Source: Clostridium magnum DSM 2767
GTDB taxonomy: Bacteria; Bacillota; Clostridia; Clostridiales; Clostridiaceae
NCBI RefSeq assembly: GCF_001623875.1
Contig: NZ_LWAE01000001.1
Coordinates: forward strand, 434,001-498,000
Reading direction: 5' to 3'
Length of the DNA stretch: 64,000 bases
The notes under the pieces are model-generated. The model saw nothing but the letters and a program-made list of their open reading frames with translations, was not told the DNA's origin and did not search any database. Made by a program: the position numbers and the translations under genes. Of this stretch, positions 39,041 through 48,338 are shown in pieces; within the stretch, counting starts at the first letter, position 1; the number at the start of each line of letters is the position of its first letter.

Positions 39041-39190
39041 AAACTATTGTGATGTGTAAACTTGAATCAGCTGGAGTTTCAAACTCCAGCTGATTCTTAG
39101 TTGAACGAATCCAGGGGCGTACCCGCTCGCAACGTACACTTTGGAGAAGATGGGAGTATTAGAGCGGGTAGTCATCGGATAAATCAATGA
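39041..39190 (+). ncRNA. Structured intergenic element, copy 1 (after guaA)
   Basis: Contains a perfect 16-bp stem GAATCAGCTGGAGTTT / AAACTCCAGCTGATTC (39065-39097), then TTAGTTGAACGAATCCAGGG and a long-range pair CCCGCTC / GAGCGGG enclosing GATGGGAGTATTA, ending TAGTCATCGG. The same blocks occur after ligA with compensatory changes in the stem. I do not recognise the RNA family with confidence. Confidence 0.6.
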
Positions 39191-39204
39191 CGTAGATAAT
39201 ATAA

Positions 39205-39258
39205 AAAGTGTTTTTGATATTAATTTCTAAATAGAAATAATCAAAAACACTTTTTTGT
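39205..39258 (+). terminator. Long terminator hairpin after element copy 1
   Basis: AAAAAGTGTTTTTGAT pairs with ATCAAAAACACTTTTT, with an inner ATTTCTA/TAGAAAT pair, and ends in a T run. Works on either strand. Confidence 0.8.
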
Positions 39259-39289
39259 TTTTGGATTATTCTTATGAGATGTTTTATAG

Positions 39290-39324
39290 TTATCCACAAT
39301 TGGCTGTGGACAAATTGTGAATAA
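39290..39324. promoter_or_regulatory. Cluster of three DnaA-box-like sites upstream of pgi
   Basis: TTATCCACA at 39290-39298 is the exact DnaA box consensus; TGTGGACAA (39305-39313) and TGTGAATAA (39316-39324) are the complements of TTGTCCACA and TTATTCACA. Three sites in 35 bp. No origin genes are nearby. The rest of the gap to pgi (39325-39590) is AT-rich with no other clear signal. Confidence 0.55.
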
Positions 39325-39596
39325 TGTGTTGAAAGGTATATCCATAAAAATGGAGTAAAGTTATATAAGTGTAATATTTTTAAATTTTTTATGTTTTAAA
39401 ATATTATTATATGCAAATACTAATACTTGATACAATTTTATCAATGTAAAAGATTAAATTTCAAAATAATCTTAATGTAAAAGGTTTCAACTGTTAATTT
39501 GTGTAAAAAATGTATATTAACATCTTGATTTATATGAATTAATAGAATAAAATTTCACTGAGGGCTAATTTAATATGAATGCGGAGGGTATAAAGA

Positions 39597-40952
39597 ATGT
39601 CTAAAAAAAGTTTAACATTAGATTTAAGTAATGCTATGCCTTATTTACAGGAGCATGAAATTACAAACCTACAACCATTTGTTAACGAAGCACACAAGAT
39701 GTTACATGAAGGAACTGGTGCAGGAAGCGATTTTTTAGGATGGGTAGACCTACCTGTTAACTATAATAAAGAAGAATTCACTAGAATACAAAAAGCTGCT
39801 GAAAAAATTAGAAGTAACTCAGATGCACTTATAGTTATAGGAATAGGTGGGTCATATTTAGGAGCTAGAGCTGCAATAGAAATGCTAACTCATACATTCT
39901 ATGGTAGCTTATCAAAGGATAAGAGAAAAGGTCCAGCTATTTTCTATGTAGGAAATAATATAAGTTCAACTTATATGGCAGATTTATTAGAAACTATCGA
40001 GGGTATGGATATATCAGTTAATGTTATATCAAAATCAGGTACAACTACAGAGCCTGCTATAGCCTTTAGAATATTTAAAGACTTAATGGAAAAGAAATAT
40101 GGAAAAGATGGAGCAAAAGAAAGAATATTTGCTACAACTGATAAAGCAAAGGGTGCATTAAAATCTTTAGCTGATGCAGAAGGATATGAAACTTTTGTAA
40201 TTCCAGATAACGTTGGCGGAAGATTTTCAGTTTTAACTCCAGTAGGACTTCTTCCAATAGCAGCAGCAGGTGTTAATATAGAAGAAATGATGCAGGGTGC
40301 AGCAGATGCAAGAGAAGCATATAATAACACTGAGATTGCAAAGAATGATGCTTATAAGTATGCAGCAGCAAGAAATGCACTATATAGAAAAGGCAAGACT
40401 ACAGAAATGTTAGTTAATTTTGAGCCTTGCTTACACTATTTCGGAGAGTGGTGGAAGCAATTATACGGAGAAAGTGAAGGAAAAGATAACAAGGGAATAT
40501 TCCCAGCAGCAGCAGATTTTTCAACAGATCTACACTCAATGGGACAATACATACAAGAAGGTTTGAGAGTGTTATTTGAAACATTTATAAATGTTGAAAA
40601 ACCAAGAAAAGATTTAACTATAGAAGCAGAAAAAGAAAATCTAGATGGATTAAATTTCTTGGCAGAAAAAACTATGGATTTTGTAAATCATCAAGCTTTA
40701 AGAGGAACTGTTTTAGCTCATAGTGATGGAAACGTTCCTTCAATAATTATAAGTATACCAGAATTAACTGCATATTATTTTGGTTACACAGTATACTTCT
40801 TTGAAAAAGCTTGTGGATTAAGTGGATACTTAATGGGATTAAATCCATTTGATCAACCAGGTGTAGAAGCATACAAGAAAAATATGTTTGCTCTTCTTGG
40901 AAAGCCAGGATTTGAAGATTTAAAGGCTGATTTAGAAGCAAGACTTAAGTAA
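39597..40952 (+). CDS. pgi: Glucose-6-phosphate isomerase
   Basis: 451 residues, the length of the short Firmicute type. ATG after GCGGAGGG. Interconverts glucose-6-phosphate and fructose-6-phosphate in glycolysis. Seen: [13 protein letters not shown] and [14 protein letters not shown] phosphate-binding loops, the [17 protein letters not shown] signature, catalytic Glu in QYIQEG and Lys in the last helix region ([17 protein letters not shown]). Monocistronic by context. Confidence 0.97.
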   Translation: MSKKSLTLDLSNAMPYLQEHEITNLQPFVNEAHKMLHEGTGAGSDFLGWVDLPVNYNKEEFTRIQKAAEKIRSNSDALIVIGIGGSYLGARAAIEMLTHTFYGSLSKDKRKGPAIFYVGNNISSTYMADLLETIEGMDISVNVISKSGTTTEPAIAFRIFKDLMEKKYGKDGAKERIFATTDKAKGALKSLADAEGYETFVIPDNVGGRFSVLTPVGLLPIAAAGVNIEEMMQGAADAREAYNNTEIAKNDAYKYAAARNALYRKGKTTEMLVNFEPCLHYFGEWWKQLYGESEGKDNKGIFPAAADFSTDLHSMGQYIQEGLRVLFETFINVEKPRKDLTIEAEKENLDGLNFLAEKTMDFVNHQALRGTVLAHSDGNVPSIIISIPELTAYYFGYTVYFFEKACGLSGYLMGLNPFDQPGVEAYKKNMFALLGKPGFEDLKADLEARLK

Positions 40953-41023
40953 TTAACAGTTGACAGCAAAGGTTAATTTTTCTTTATTCAGAAAAGATAG
41001 GCCTTCACTGTCAACTATTAATT
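40951..41023 (+). terminator. Hairpin after pgi
   Basis: AATTAACAGTTGACAGCAAAGG and CCTTCACTGTCAACTATTAATT pair with a few mismatches around an AT-rich loop. No strong T tract follows; may be a terminator or a dispersed palindromic repeat. Confidence 0.5.
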
Positions 41024-41068
41024 TATAGTAGGAAAAATTAATTACAACAAATATAAAGATGAGAGTAG

Positions 41069-41536
41069 GTGTTTAGTATTAAGATAATAGTAGATGCAGA
41101 TGCATGCCCAGGTAAAGATTTAATAGAAAAGGCTGCTAAGGAAAATGATGTGCCAGTTATTATGTTTTGTGATATAAGCCATATACTAAATAGCAACTAC
41201 AGTACTATTAAATACATGGATAAAGGATTTCAAAGTGTGGACATGGCTGTGGCTAATGAGGCGAAAAAAGGGGATATAGTTATTAGCCAGGATTTTGGTG
41301 TAGCGGCTATGGTACTTGGAAAAAAGGCTTATGCAATAAGTCCTAAAGGATATATTTATGATGATAGCAATATAGATAAGCTTCTATTTGAAAGACATAT
41401 ATCTGCTAAGGTTCGACGGGGTGGTGGTAAAACATCTAATCCTAAAAAAAGAAGTAAGGAAGATGATGAAAGATTATATAACAATCTACTAAAGTTAATA
41501 AAAAAGCAGAAAGAAATAGAACCTAACAAAGAGTAA
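41069..41536 (+). CDS. DUF188 (YaiI/YqxD) family protein
   Basis: GTG start at 41069; GATGAGAG lies just upstream. 155 residues. N-terminal IIVDADACPGKDLIEKAA and later VANEAKKGDIVISQDFGVAAMVLGKKA are hallmarks of the YaiI/YqxD family, a PIN-like fold with conserved acidic residues, of unknown physiological role. Lys/Arg-rich tail. A gap of about 100 bp separates it from the convergent pullulanase gene; GAACCTA/TAGGTTC at 41519-41552 may be a shared terminator. Confidence 0.85.
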   Translation: MFSIKIIVDADACPGKDLIEKAAKENDVPVIMFCDISHILNSNYSTIKYMDKGFQSVDMAVANEAKKGDIVISQDFGVAAMVLGKKAYAISPKGYIYDDSNIDKLLFERHISAKVRRGGGKTSNPKKRSKEDDERLYNNLLKLIKKQKEIEPNKE

Positions 41537-41638
41537 TGTTTTGATAGGTTCTTATTTTCGTATAACTAATGTCATATACGATAACTCCATTGAAGGCTAT
41601 GAAACGGATTTGTATAAAATTACAAGTTCTGTTTTTCT

Positions 41639-43744
41639 TTAAAGTTTAAATAGTATATATGAAGAAATTCTATTTATAAACATAGTTGATCCTGAGATTA
41701 TTTGATTATTTGTATATGAATTGCTATCCAGAGCCATTTCCCAAGGACCTTCTGGTATATTTATGTGTACGGCTTCTTTATTGGCATTAAAAATTACCAA
41801 TATATCCTTCCATGTATCATTGTTAGCATGATCTTTTATAATGAATGCAACAATATTATTAGGTGTATTTTCTATAAAAATTAAATTGTTTTGTATGTCT
41901 TCAATATTTAACATTCTAAAGGCACCATGATTTTTTCTTACATGAATAAGCTTTTTGTAATAATGAAAAACATCCATGAACTCAGATTTTCTATCCCAAT
42001 CTAGCCAATTTACAGAATCAGGCTTATTATAACTGTTGTGATCTCCATTTTTAGTTCTGCAAAACTCTTCTCCAGAATATATAAATGGTATTCCTTGAGA
42101 AGTTAATATAATTGAAGCACATAGTTTTACCATACTCTTTTTATCCTCAAAGCTTTCGCTAGTACAACTTAAGTCAATTTTATCCCACAATGTATAATTG
42201 TCATGACAGGACACATAATTTATAGATTGATATGGATCTAGGTAGTAGCTTGATATACACTTCTTTAGCATGTTTTCTAAGAAAAATTTTCCTGTAGCAA
42301 AACCTTTGTCCAGAGCATTAAATACACTGCCCTTTATACAGTCTCTTATTTTATCATTAAAGAAACCTATAGGGCGTAATTTTTTAGAGTTTAAATCAGT
42401 TGCTTTTATGTTTTTACCCAAAGGCGTATTTAGGTCCCAACCTTCACCATATACCATTATAGGTCTTTTAAATTCATCAAGCTTTTTTCTTACTAAATTC
42501 ATTGTGTCTATATCATGTAATCCCATTAAATCAAATCTAAAACCATCAATGTGATATTCTTTGGCCCAGTACATAACAGAATCAACAATAAATTTTCTCA
42601 TCATTGAATGTTCAGAAGCAGTGTCATTACCGCATCCACTTCCATTTGATAGAGTATTATCATCTGAAAATCTAAAATAATATTCAGGAAAGACCTTTTT
42701 CAAGCTGCTGCTTATGGTGTCTTCAACATGATTAAATACCACATCCATGTTCACAGAGAGATTATTTTTATGAATATAGAAAATCATTTTCTTTAGTTCA
42801 TATATTCTATAGTATGGGTCATAGGGATTTGTTGAATAGCTTCCCTCTGGAACATTATAATTTTGAGGATCATAACCCCAGTTATATCTATCAGGGTTCC
42901 TTTCATCAACGCTTGTGTAGCTAAAATCGAAAATAGGCATAAATTGTATGTGTGTAACCCCTAATTCTCTTATATGATTTAAGCATGTAGATATTTGTTT
43001 ATTTGATACGGTATTTTCTTCAGTCAGTGCTAAAAACTTACCTTTATAGATTGCACCGCTATTTGGGTGGATTGATATATCCCGTATGCTTGTTTCATAA
43101 ATTATAGCATCTGTGTAGTTTTTTAGTTCTGGAGATTTATCATTTTTCCAACCTTCAGGATTAGTTTTTTCTATATCAATTATTGCGCCTCTCATACCAT
43201 TGATACCTACAGCTTTTACATAAGGATCAACTATTTCACTTACATTATTGTATACGGTGACTTCATAGTTGTAGTAGGAACCTTGTAAATCTCCTTTTAT
43301 CAGAGTAGACCATAAGCCGTTATTCTCTTTCAAAGCAAACCGTCTTACATTTTCAGAATTGGAGCTTTCTGCTGTATCATAAAGAAGTAAGTTAATACTA
43401 GATGCAGCAGGAGACCATGTTCTAAATATTGTATAGTTTTTACTGTATATAGCGCCTAGCGCTAGATCGTGATAAAACCTGTCATCAAATTCTTTTGTGG
43501 AAAATAGAGGGTAAAACCAAACTTTTTCCAATAAATATTCATAACTAAGAAAGCAGTTGTTTTTTATATTTACTTCTTCATTTAGTGTTATTACTATATC
43601 ATTTTCTATAATAGAGTAGTTTTTTATAGATAACTGAGAATTACCATTTTGAACTTGAAATATATAAGGTCTAAATTGGGTAAAATCATCAACTGAAGCC
43701 TTTAATTTATTAAATTTTTCTAGAACCACTTTAAAAATCTTCAT
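41639..43744 (-). CDS. pulA: Type I pullulanase (intracellular debranching enzyme)
   Basis: 701 residues, no signal peptide. Cleaves alpha-1,6 branches of pullulan/glycogen-type glucans. A CBM48-like N-terminal region with FRTWSPAASSINLLLYD is followed by the GH13 barrel: YNWGYDP at 287-293 (type I pullulanase signature), DVVFNHV at 334-340, GFRFDLMG at 401-408 with nucleophile Asp405, YGEGW with acid/base Glu434, and SCHDN with Asp515. RBS CGGAGG precedes the ATG on the minus strand. Probably used for storage glycogen or imported maltodextrins. Confidence 0.94.
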   Translation of the reverse strand: MKIFKVVLEKFNKLKASVDDFTQFRPYIFQVQNGNSQLSIKNYSIIENDIVITLNEEVNIKNNCFLSYEYLLEKVWFYPLFSTKEFDDRFYHDLALGAIYSKNYTIFRTWSPAASSINLLLYDTAESSNSENVRRFALKENNGLWSTLIKGDLQGSYYNYEVTVYNNVSEIVDPYVKAVGINGMRGAIIDIEKTNPEGWKNDKSPELKNYTDAIIYETSIRDISIHPNSGAIYKGKFLALTEENTVSNKQISTCLNHIRELGVTHIQFMPIFDFSYTSVDERNPDRYNWGYDPQNYNVPEGSYSTNPYDPYYRIYELKKMIFYIHKNNLSVNMDVVFNHVEDTISSSLKKVFPEYYFRFSDDNTLSNGSGCGNDTASEHSMMRKFIVDSVMYWAKEYHIDGFRFDLMGLHDIDTMNLVRKKLDEFKRPIMVYGEGWDLNTPLGKNIKATDLNSKKLRPIGFFNDKIRDCIKGSVFNALDKGFATGKFFLENMLKKCISSYYLDPYQSINYVSCHDNYTLWDKIDLSCTSESFEDKKSMVKLCASIILTSQGIPFIYSGEEFCRTKNGDHNSYNKPDSVNWLDWDRKSEFMDVFHYYKKLIHVRKNHGAFRMLNIEDIQNNLIFIENTPNNIVAFIIKDHANNDTWKDILVIFNANKEAVHINIPEGPWEMALDSNSYTNNQIISGSTMFINRISSYILFKL

Positions 43745-43854
43745 TAGATGGCCTCCGATAAAATTATCATAATATTTTAAGCTATATAATAACTATATTA
43801 TAAAATTATAATATAAATGTTAATAAAAGCCTATTACAAAATATGGGATTATAG

Positions 43855-43860
43855 TATAAT
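43855..43860 (+). promoter_or_regulatory. Likely -10 element for the Y_Y_Y protein gene
   Basis: TATAAT in the divergent gap, about 42 bp before the start codon. No convincing -35 at 17 bp. Confidence 0.4.
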
Positions 43861-43901
43861 ATAGTTCATGGGATATTTTAAACAGAGGATGTGTAGTACA
43901 A

Positions 43902-45905
43902 ATGAATGAATTAGCTATAAATTTTAATTTAGAAAGTCCGCAAGAAAAAAATTCAAAGATAGTAATAAGTATAGAAGATACATTAGAGGAAGATTTGCTT
44001 TACAAATACATGATAGGCTCCAATGGAACTTGGACTACATTAAAGGATTTTACTAATGACAGATCTGTAGAATGGACTCCTAAAGAAGAGGGGAAATATA
44101 TAATCATGGTTGAAGGCAAAAAAAAAGATGGCCATAGAAGCTTTGATTATATATCAAGGATAGATTACATAATAGGCAAAGTAGAAGAAAAGCTAATAAA
44201 TAATCTCTCACTAGATCAATATGAGTTAAATTTAGGTGAAAAACTTAATTTATTTGTAGATGCTAATAAGGTTCCTCTTATGTTTAGATATTGGATTAGA
44301 GTAAAAGATAAATGGGAAATTATAAAAGATTATTCAGCTGATAACACTTTGACTTGGGTGGTAAAATCAGAAGGAAAAGGACAAATACTAGTTGAATGTA
44401 AAAATATAGATTCAAAGAATAGCTATGACGATTTTGAAACCATAGAATTTGAAGTTATACCTCTTAAAGAAATTCAAATTACTGACTTTAAATGCTTAAA
44501 CTCTGAATTGATAGAGGATACAGAACTTATATTTAAAGTAGAATCTTCCCATAAAGAAGGAAGAACAATATTGTATAAATTCATAAAAATAAATCCTAGT
44601 GGTGAAGCTGAATGTGTACAAGATTATTCTACAAAAAAAGTTGTTAACTACGTGGAGGCCAAAAGTGGGGAATATAAGCTGTTGTGCCTAGCAAAAGATA
44701 TGTATTCTACTAGTATTTTTGATACTAGAGTAGTTATAAATTTTAGAGTAAAAAAATATAACGAATTGATAATAAGAAATTTCACATCAAATTTAAATTC
44801 CCCACAGTTGACTGGAACAGAGATCGATTTGATTGCTGAAGTTATAGGAGGAAAAAAAGTTATATACAGATATATTATTACCGGAAGTTGTAGTGAAGAT
44901 TCCGGATATATAAGAAATAATTCTTATGTTTGGAAGAGCAAGATCCCCGGTAACTATAAGATAACTCTTTGGGTGAAAGACAAATCCTTCGAGGGAGATT
45001 ATGAGACTTCCGAGTCATTTGATTATGTTGTTGATGAGAGAAGTGAGGAACCTGTAAAGATAGATGATATATTAGTTGATAAAAAGGATAAAATTTTAAT
45101 AGATGAAAAAGTACAAGCTATTGTACATGCTTCTGGAGGAACAGACTTAAGGTATTCTTTTATCATACGGAAAGATAAAGAGGAATTGGAAAGGATAGAT
45201 TACGGCACATGTAATTGGATAAATTTCATACCGAAAGAACAGGGAGAATATGAGTTAGATATAAGGGTAAAGGATAAGTATTCTGATAGGGAATTTGATT
45301 CTCATTCTGTTATAACTCTAAAAGTCCTAAGATATATTCCGGCCAATATTGATTATGTTCTTTTTCCAATAAGAGAATATTACATGGTGGGAGAGAAAAT
45401 TGCACTAAATGTAGTAGCGCAAAATACAAAAAATATTTTAATGAAGTATGAATTAAAAATAAATAACCATAAAGTTGAAGAGACAGATTTTGTTGATGAA
45501 AAGGGTTATGTATTTACTCCTAAGTGCAGCGGAGTCTATACTGTTGAGATCTTTGGAAAAAACATAGAAAGTGATAAGCCCTTTGATTGTAAGAGAGAAG
45601 TTAGAATAGAAGTTCATGAGACCCTTCCGGTAACTAATACTAAGATAACCTGTGATAAGGTAAAGTTTACTTGTAATGACCCGATTAATTTTACTGTTAG
45701 AAGCGAAGGAGGGAATGATGTAGTATATGAATTTTTCTTAATGGAGAAGGATGAATGGAATTTAGTTCAGAATTATAGTAAGAAGAATTATTATACTTTT
45801 ATGCCATTCAGCAAGGATAAGTACAAAATATTAGTATTAGCCAAGAGTCAATATAACAAAGTTTCCTATGAAGACTACGATACTTTTATCTTTAATGTAG
45901 AATGA
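43902..45905 (+). CDS. Y_Y_Y (triple tyrosine) repeat protein
   Basis: 667 residues made of about seven beta-sandwich units of roughly 90-95 residues, each with the pattern lYrYxI...W..i.dYs....w.p...GeY.i.v.vKd..s...ydd, the Y_Y_Y (Pfam three-tyrosine) motif otherwise found beside beta-propellers of hybrid two-component sensors. No signal peptide, membrane segment or enzymatic domain is seen, so it is a free-standing, apparently cytoplasmic array. ATG follows AGAGGATG. Function unknown. It precedes a lytic transglycosylase gene by about 100 bp. Confidence 0.8.
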   Translation: MNELAINFNLESPQEKNSKIVISIEDTLEEDLLYKYMIGSNGTWTTLKDFTNDRSVEWTPKEEGKYIIMVEGKKKDGHRSFDYISRIDYIIGKVEEKLINNLSLDQYELNLGEKLNLFVDANKVPLMFRYWIRVKDKWEIIKDYSADNTLTWVVKSEGKGQILVECKNIDSKNSYDDFETIEFEVIPLKEIQITDFKCLNSELIEDTELIFKVESSHKEGRTILYKFIKINPSGEAECVQDYSTKKVVNYVEAKSGEYKLLCLAKDMYSTSIFDTRVVINFRVKKYNELIIRNFTSNLNSPQLTGTEIDLIAEVIGGKKVIYRYIITGSCSEDSGYIRNNSYVWKSKIPGNYKITLWVKDKSFEGDYETSESFDYVVDERSEEPVKIDDILVDKKDKILIDEKVQAIVHASGGTDLRYSFIIRKDKEELERIDYGTCNWINFIPKEQGEYELDIRVKDKYSDREFDSHSVITLKVLRYIPANIDYVLFPIREYYMVGEKIALNVVAQNTKNILMKYELKINNHKVEETDFVDEKGYVFTPKCSGVYTVEIFGKNIESDKPFDCKREVRIEVHETLPVTNTKITCDKVKFTCNDPINFTVRSEGGNDVVYEFFLMEKDEWNLVQNYSKKNYYTFMPFSKDKYKILVLAKSQYNKVSYEDYDTFIFNVE

Positions 45906-46007
45906 AAGGATTAGTAGCCACCAATTAACTTAAACAATTATATTAAAGTATTTAGAGAAAAGTACGATAACATATGAGTGTAAAGAATATAGAGGTTGGT
46001 GAAAAAA

Positions 46008-46664
46008 ATGCAAGTAGATAATAACAAGAATGCTGAAAAACTTTTGCAGTTTCAGTTAATGACTCAAATATTCAAAGAAGCCGTAGGAAACTCAGATTCT
46101 TTTTCACTTATGATGGAAAGTTTAACTAAAGCTATGACTGATAGTGATGGAAATATAGATTTAAATATGCTTGGATTAGGAGATCAGGACTTAAGTAATC
46201 TTGGATATGGTGCAGGACAAAGATTAAGTTCCATATACAAAGATGTAAATAGTGATGTGAATAGTGGTAATACAAGTATAGATGATGCAGTGGATAGAGC
46301 ATCTAGAAAATATGGAGTAGATAAAGCTCTTATAATGGCTGTTATAAAGCAGGAATCAAGCTTTAATCCAAAAGCTACTTCTGGTGCAGGGGCTATGGGA
46401 TTAATGCAGCTTATGCCTGGCACTGCTAAAGAACTAGGAGTTTCTGATGCTTATAACGTAGAACAAAATGTTGATGGAGGTACCAAGTATCTAAAGGGAC
46501 TGCTTGATATGTATAGTAATACTAAGGAACTAGCCTTAGCAGCATACAATGCTGGACCAGGAACACTTCAACGTAGAGGAGTAAAGGGCACAAGTGATAT
46601 TACTAGATTGCCTTATGAAACGAGAGACTATGTGCAGAAAGTAATGAAATATTATGGCAAATAA
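46008..46664 (+). CDS. Lytic transglycosylase (SLT domain)
   Basis: ATG 46008 chosen after AGAGGTTGG; a TTG at 45996 and GTG at 45999 lie within that site. 218 residues. C-terminal SLT domain from about 100 with catalytic Glu116 in [22 protein letters not shown], and AYNAGPGTL. The first 95 residues are a linker without a signal peptide, as in phage- or flagellum-type clostridial SLT proteins. Cleaves peptidoglycan; export route not evident. Confidence 0.88.
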   Translation: MQVDNNKNAEKLLQFQLMTQIFKEAVGNSDSFSLMMESLTKAMTDSDGNIDLNMLGLGDQDLSNLGYGAGQRLSSIYKDVNSDVNSGNTSIDDAVDRASRKYGVDKALIMAVIKQESSFNPKATSGAGAMGLMQLMPGTAKELGVSDAYNVEQNVDGGTKYLKGLLDMYSNTKELALAAYNAGPGTLQRRGVKGTSDITRLPYETRDYVQKVMKYYGK

Positions 46665-46692
46665 GAACAGTCTTTGATTAGACTGTTTTTAT
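46664..46692 (+). terminator. Terminator after lytic transglycosylase
   Basis: AACAGTCT and AGACTGTT pair around TTGATT, followed by TTTATTTTTTT. Confidence 0.85.
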
Positions 46693-46748
46693 TTTTTTGC
46701 TTAAAGGTTATAATACTTAATAGATTAAGATATGTAGGAGGATTTTTC

Positions 46749-47465
46749 ATGGAAAGATTAGATAAAGTTTTGGCCAATCTTGGATATGGAACAAGAAAAG
46801 AGGTAAAGGCTATTGTAAAAGATGGAATAGTGGAAGTAGATGATGTAGTAGTTAATGATAGCGGTATGAAGATAGATCCGGAAAAGAGCAAAATTAAAGT
46901 TTTTGGTAAATTAATAAACTACAAAAAGTTTATTTATTTGTTGATGAATAAGCCAGATGGAGTAGTTTCTGCTACCTTTGATAATTATGATGAAACTGTA
47001 ATAGATTTATTGGAACCAGAGCATCAGGTATTTGAACCTTTTCCAGTAGGAAGATTGGACAAAGATACCGTTGGGCTACTATTAATAACAAATGATGGAG
47101 AGTTAAATCATAGACTTATATCACCTAAGTGGCATGTAGATAAGGTATACTATGCTGAAATAGATAAAGCAGTAACTGATGAGGATGTTAAAGCTTTTGC
47201 AGAAGGTATAGTTTTAGATGATGGGTATAAGTGTTTACCAGCAAAATTAGAAATTTTAGAAGCTGATGAAAATGGTTCAAGAGTTAACGTTACTATTCAG
47301 GAGGGAAAGTTTCACCAAGTAAAAAGAATGTTTATTAGCAGGGATAAAAATGTAGTTTATTTACAACGAATAAAATTTGGACCTATTGAATTAGATAATG
47401 AACTAGAAGAGGGAACCTATAGAGAATTATCCGAAGAAGAAGTGAAAATTCTCAAGGAAATTTAG
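46749..47465 (+). CDS. 16S rRNA pseudouridine synthase, RsuA/RluB/RluE family
   Basis: ATG 46749 is preceded by GGAGG; the open frame upstream to 46674 crosses the terminator and is not translated. 238 residues. N-terminal S4 RNA-binding domain (RLDKVLANLGYGTRKEVKAIVK), then the catalytic domain with GRLDKDTVGLLLITNDG (catalytic Asp) and KVYYAEID, and the C-terminal EGKFHQVKRMF motif. Best match is RsuA-type, modifying U516 of 16S rRNA; exact target inferred. Confidence 0.93.
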   Translation: MERLDKVLANLGYGTRKEVKAIVKDGIVEVDDVVVNDSGMKIDPEKSKIKVFGKLINYKKFIYLLMNKPDGVVSATFDNYDETVIDLLEPEHQVFEPFPVGRLDKDTVGLLLITNDGELNHRLISPKWHVDKVYYAEIDKAVTDEDVKAFAEGIVLDDGYKCLPAKLEILEADENGSRVNVTIQEGKFHQVKRMFISRDKNVVYLQRIKFGPIELDNELEEGTYRELSEEEVKILKEI

Positions 47466-47564
47466 TTTAATTTTACTGAAATACAAGAATACATGTAAAT
47501 TAGTAAAATATGATTTAAAACTATCAATTTAAAATATTTTTTACAATTTAATTTGCAAAAAAAC

Positions 47565-47593
47565 TTGAAATTTCATATCATCTCTACTATAAT
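47565..47593 (+). promoter_or_regulatory. Sigma-A promoter of candidate small RNA
   Basis: TTGAAA at 47565-47570, 17-bp spacer, perfect TATAAT at 47588-47593. Confidence 0.65.
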
Positions 47594-47599
47594 AGTCAT

Positions 47600-47677
47600 G
47601 CAAGGATAAATAAAAGGATAAATAGCCCCCTTTTTATTTATTGACAAGCAGCCCATGCCCCAATGGGCTGTTTTTTT
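47600..47677 (+). ncRNA. Candidate small RNA of about 78 nt
   Basis: Transcription from the promoter at 47565-47593 would start near 47600 and end at a strong terminator: CAGCCCAT (47649-47656), loop GCCCCA, ATGGGCTG (47663-47670), seven T. Between lie two direct AAGGATAAATA repeats and a run GCCCCC then TTTTTATTTATT. No reading frame of useful length. It could instead be an attenuated leader of the YerC-like gene 120 bp further on. Confidence 0.5.
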
Positions 47678-47682
47678 ATGCG

Positions 47683-47745
47683 TTAATACTTTAATACTTG
47701 ATAGAAGTAAATTTTTATAGATTAATACTTTAATACGTGATAAAA
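47683..47745. promoter_or_regulatory. Direct repeats TTAATACTTTAATAC upstream of yerC-like gene
   Basis: TTAATACTTTAATACTTGATA and, about 38 bp later, TTAATACTTTAATACGTGATA. Each also contains two TTAATAC half-repeats 9 bp apart. The gene downstream is a TrpR-fold regulator, so autoregulation is possible. Confidence 0.45.
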
Positions 47746-47798
47746 TTAAAGAATAAAAGATAATAACAAATACGTAGATTAAATAAGGAGTTGAGCTC

Positions 47799-48101
47799 AT
47801 GGAAGAATATAAATCCAAGTTGGAAAGTGAAGCGATGGATTTTTTATGTGAGGCTATACTATCTTTAAAAACTAAAGAGGAGTGCTATAGACTTTTTGAT
47901 GATATTTGCACTATAAATGAGATAAAGGCATTAGAACAAAGACTTCAAGTAGCAAAAATGCTAAAGAGTAAAAAAACATATCTTGATATCGCAGCTGCTA
48001 CAGGAGCAAGTACTGCTACAATAAGCAGAGTAAATAGGTGTCTAAATTATGGTAGTGACGGTTATAAGATAATATTAGAAAGATTAAAAGATAAGAAATA
48101 G
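47799..48101 (+). CDS. YerC/YecD family TrpR-like regulator
   Basis: 100 residues, the family length. ATG after AAGGAG. The stretch LKTKEECYRLFDDICTINEIKALEQRLQVAKML and the helix-turn-helix YLDIAAATGASTATISRVNRC are the conserved YerC/TrpR-like motifs. Predicted DNA-binding repressor; the ligand and targets in this family are not established. Transcribed alone, with a terminator downstream. Confidence 0.88.
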   Translation: MEEYKSKLESEAMDFLCEAILSLKTKEECYRLFDDICTINEIKALEQRLQVAKMLKSKKTYLDIAAATGASTATISRVNRCLNYGSDGYKIILERLKDKK

Positions 48102-48145
48102 ACTAAAAATATATAGAGCAGTTTGTATGGTAAAATTAAAATATT

Positions 48146-48193
48146 ATGTGTTGGTACCACTTATAACCAGTGGATGAATCAGCACATTTTTTT
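48146..48193 (+). terminator. Terminator after the YerC-like gene
   Basis: ATGTGTTG pairs with CAGCACAT (one wobble) enclosing a second stem CCACT/AGTGG, followed by seven T. Confidence 0.7.
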
Positions 48194-48232
48194 ATTTTTT
48201 AATGATTAAACTTATGTTGAAATGTTATAATA

Positions 48233-48300
48233 TGAAGTGAAACTTCAATTAGATTGAGGTTAATTTAGAGATCAACGTATTAGAGAGAACAGTCATGAAA
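48233..48300 (+). other. Short relative of the structured intergenic element (before pcrA)
   Basis: Shares GAAGTGAAACTTCAATTAGAT at the 5' end and GTATTAGAGAGAACAGTCAT at the 3' end with the full copies after guaA and ligA, but lacks their central part. Lies in the leader of pcrA. Confidence 0.4.
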
Positions 48301-48338
48301 TAAACATGGCAAAGTAAAAAAGCCAAGGAGTGAATACT

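Noticed and set aside
46674..46748. N-terminal extension of the pseudouridine synthase
   Set aside because: It would be translated from the terminator stem and contains the real RBS; the S4 domain begins right after ATG 46749.
47641..47646. TTGACA as a -35 box before the YerC-like gene
   Set aside because: No -10 at a suitable distance; the site is followed at once by the terminator stem.
48146..48193. GGTACCACT stretch resembling a T-box antiterminator
   Set aside because: No T-box core (GGGTGGTACCGCG), no specifier loop and no tRNA-synthetase or amino-acid gene downstream; it fits a plain terminator.
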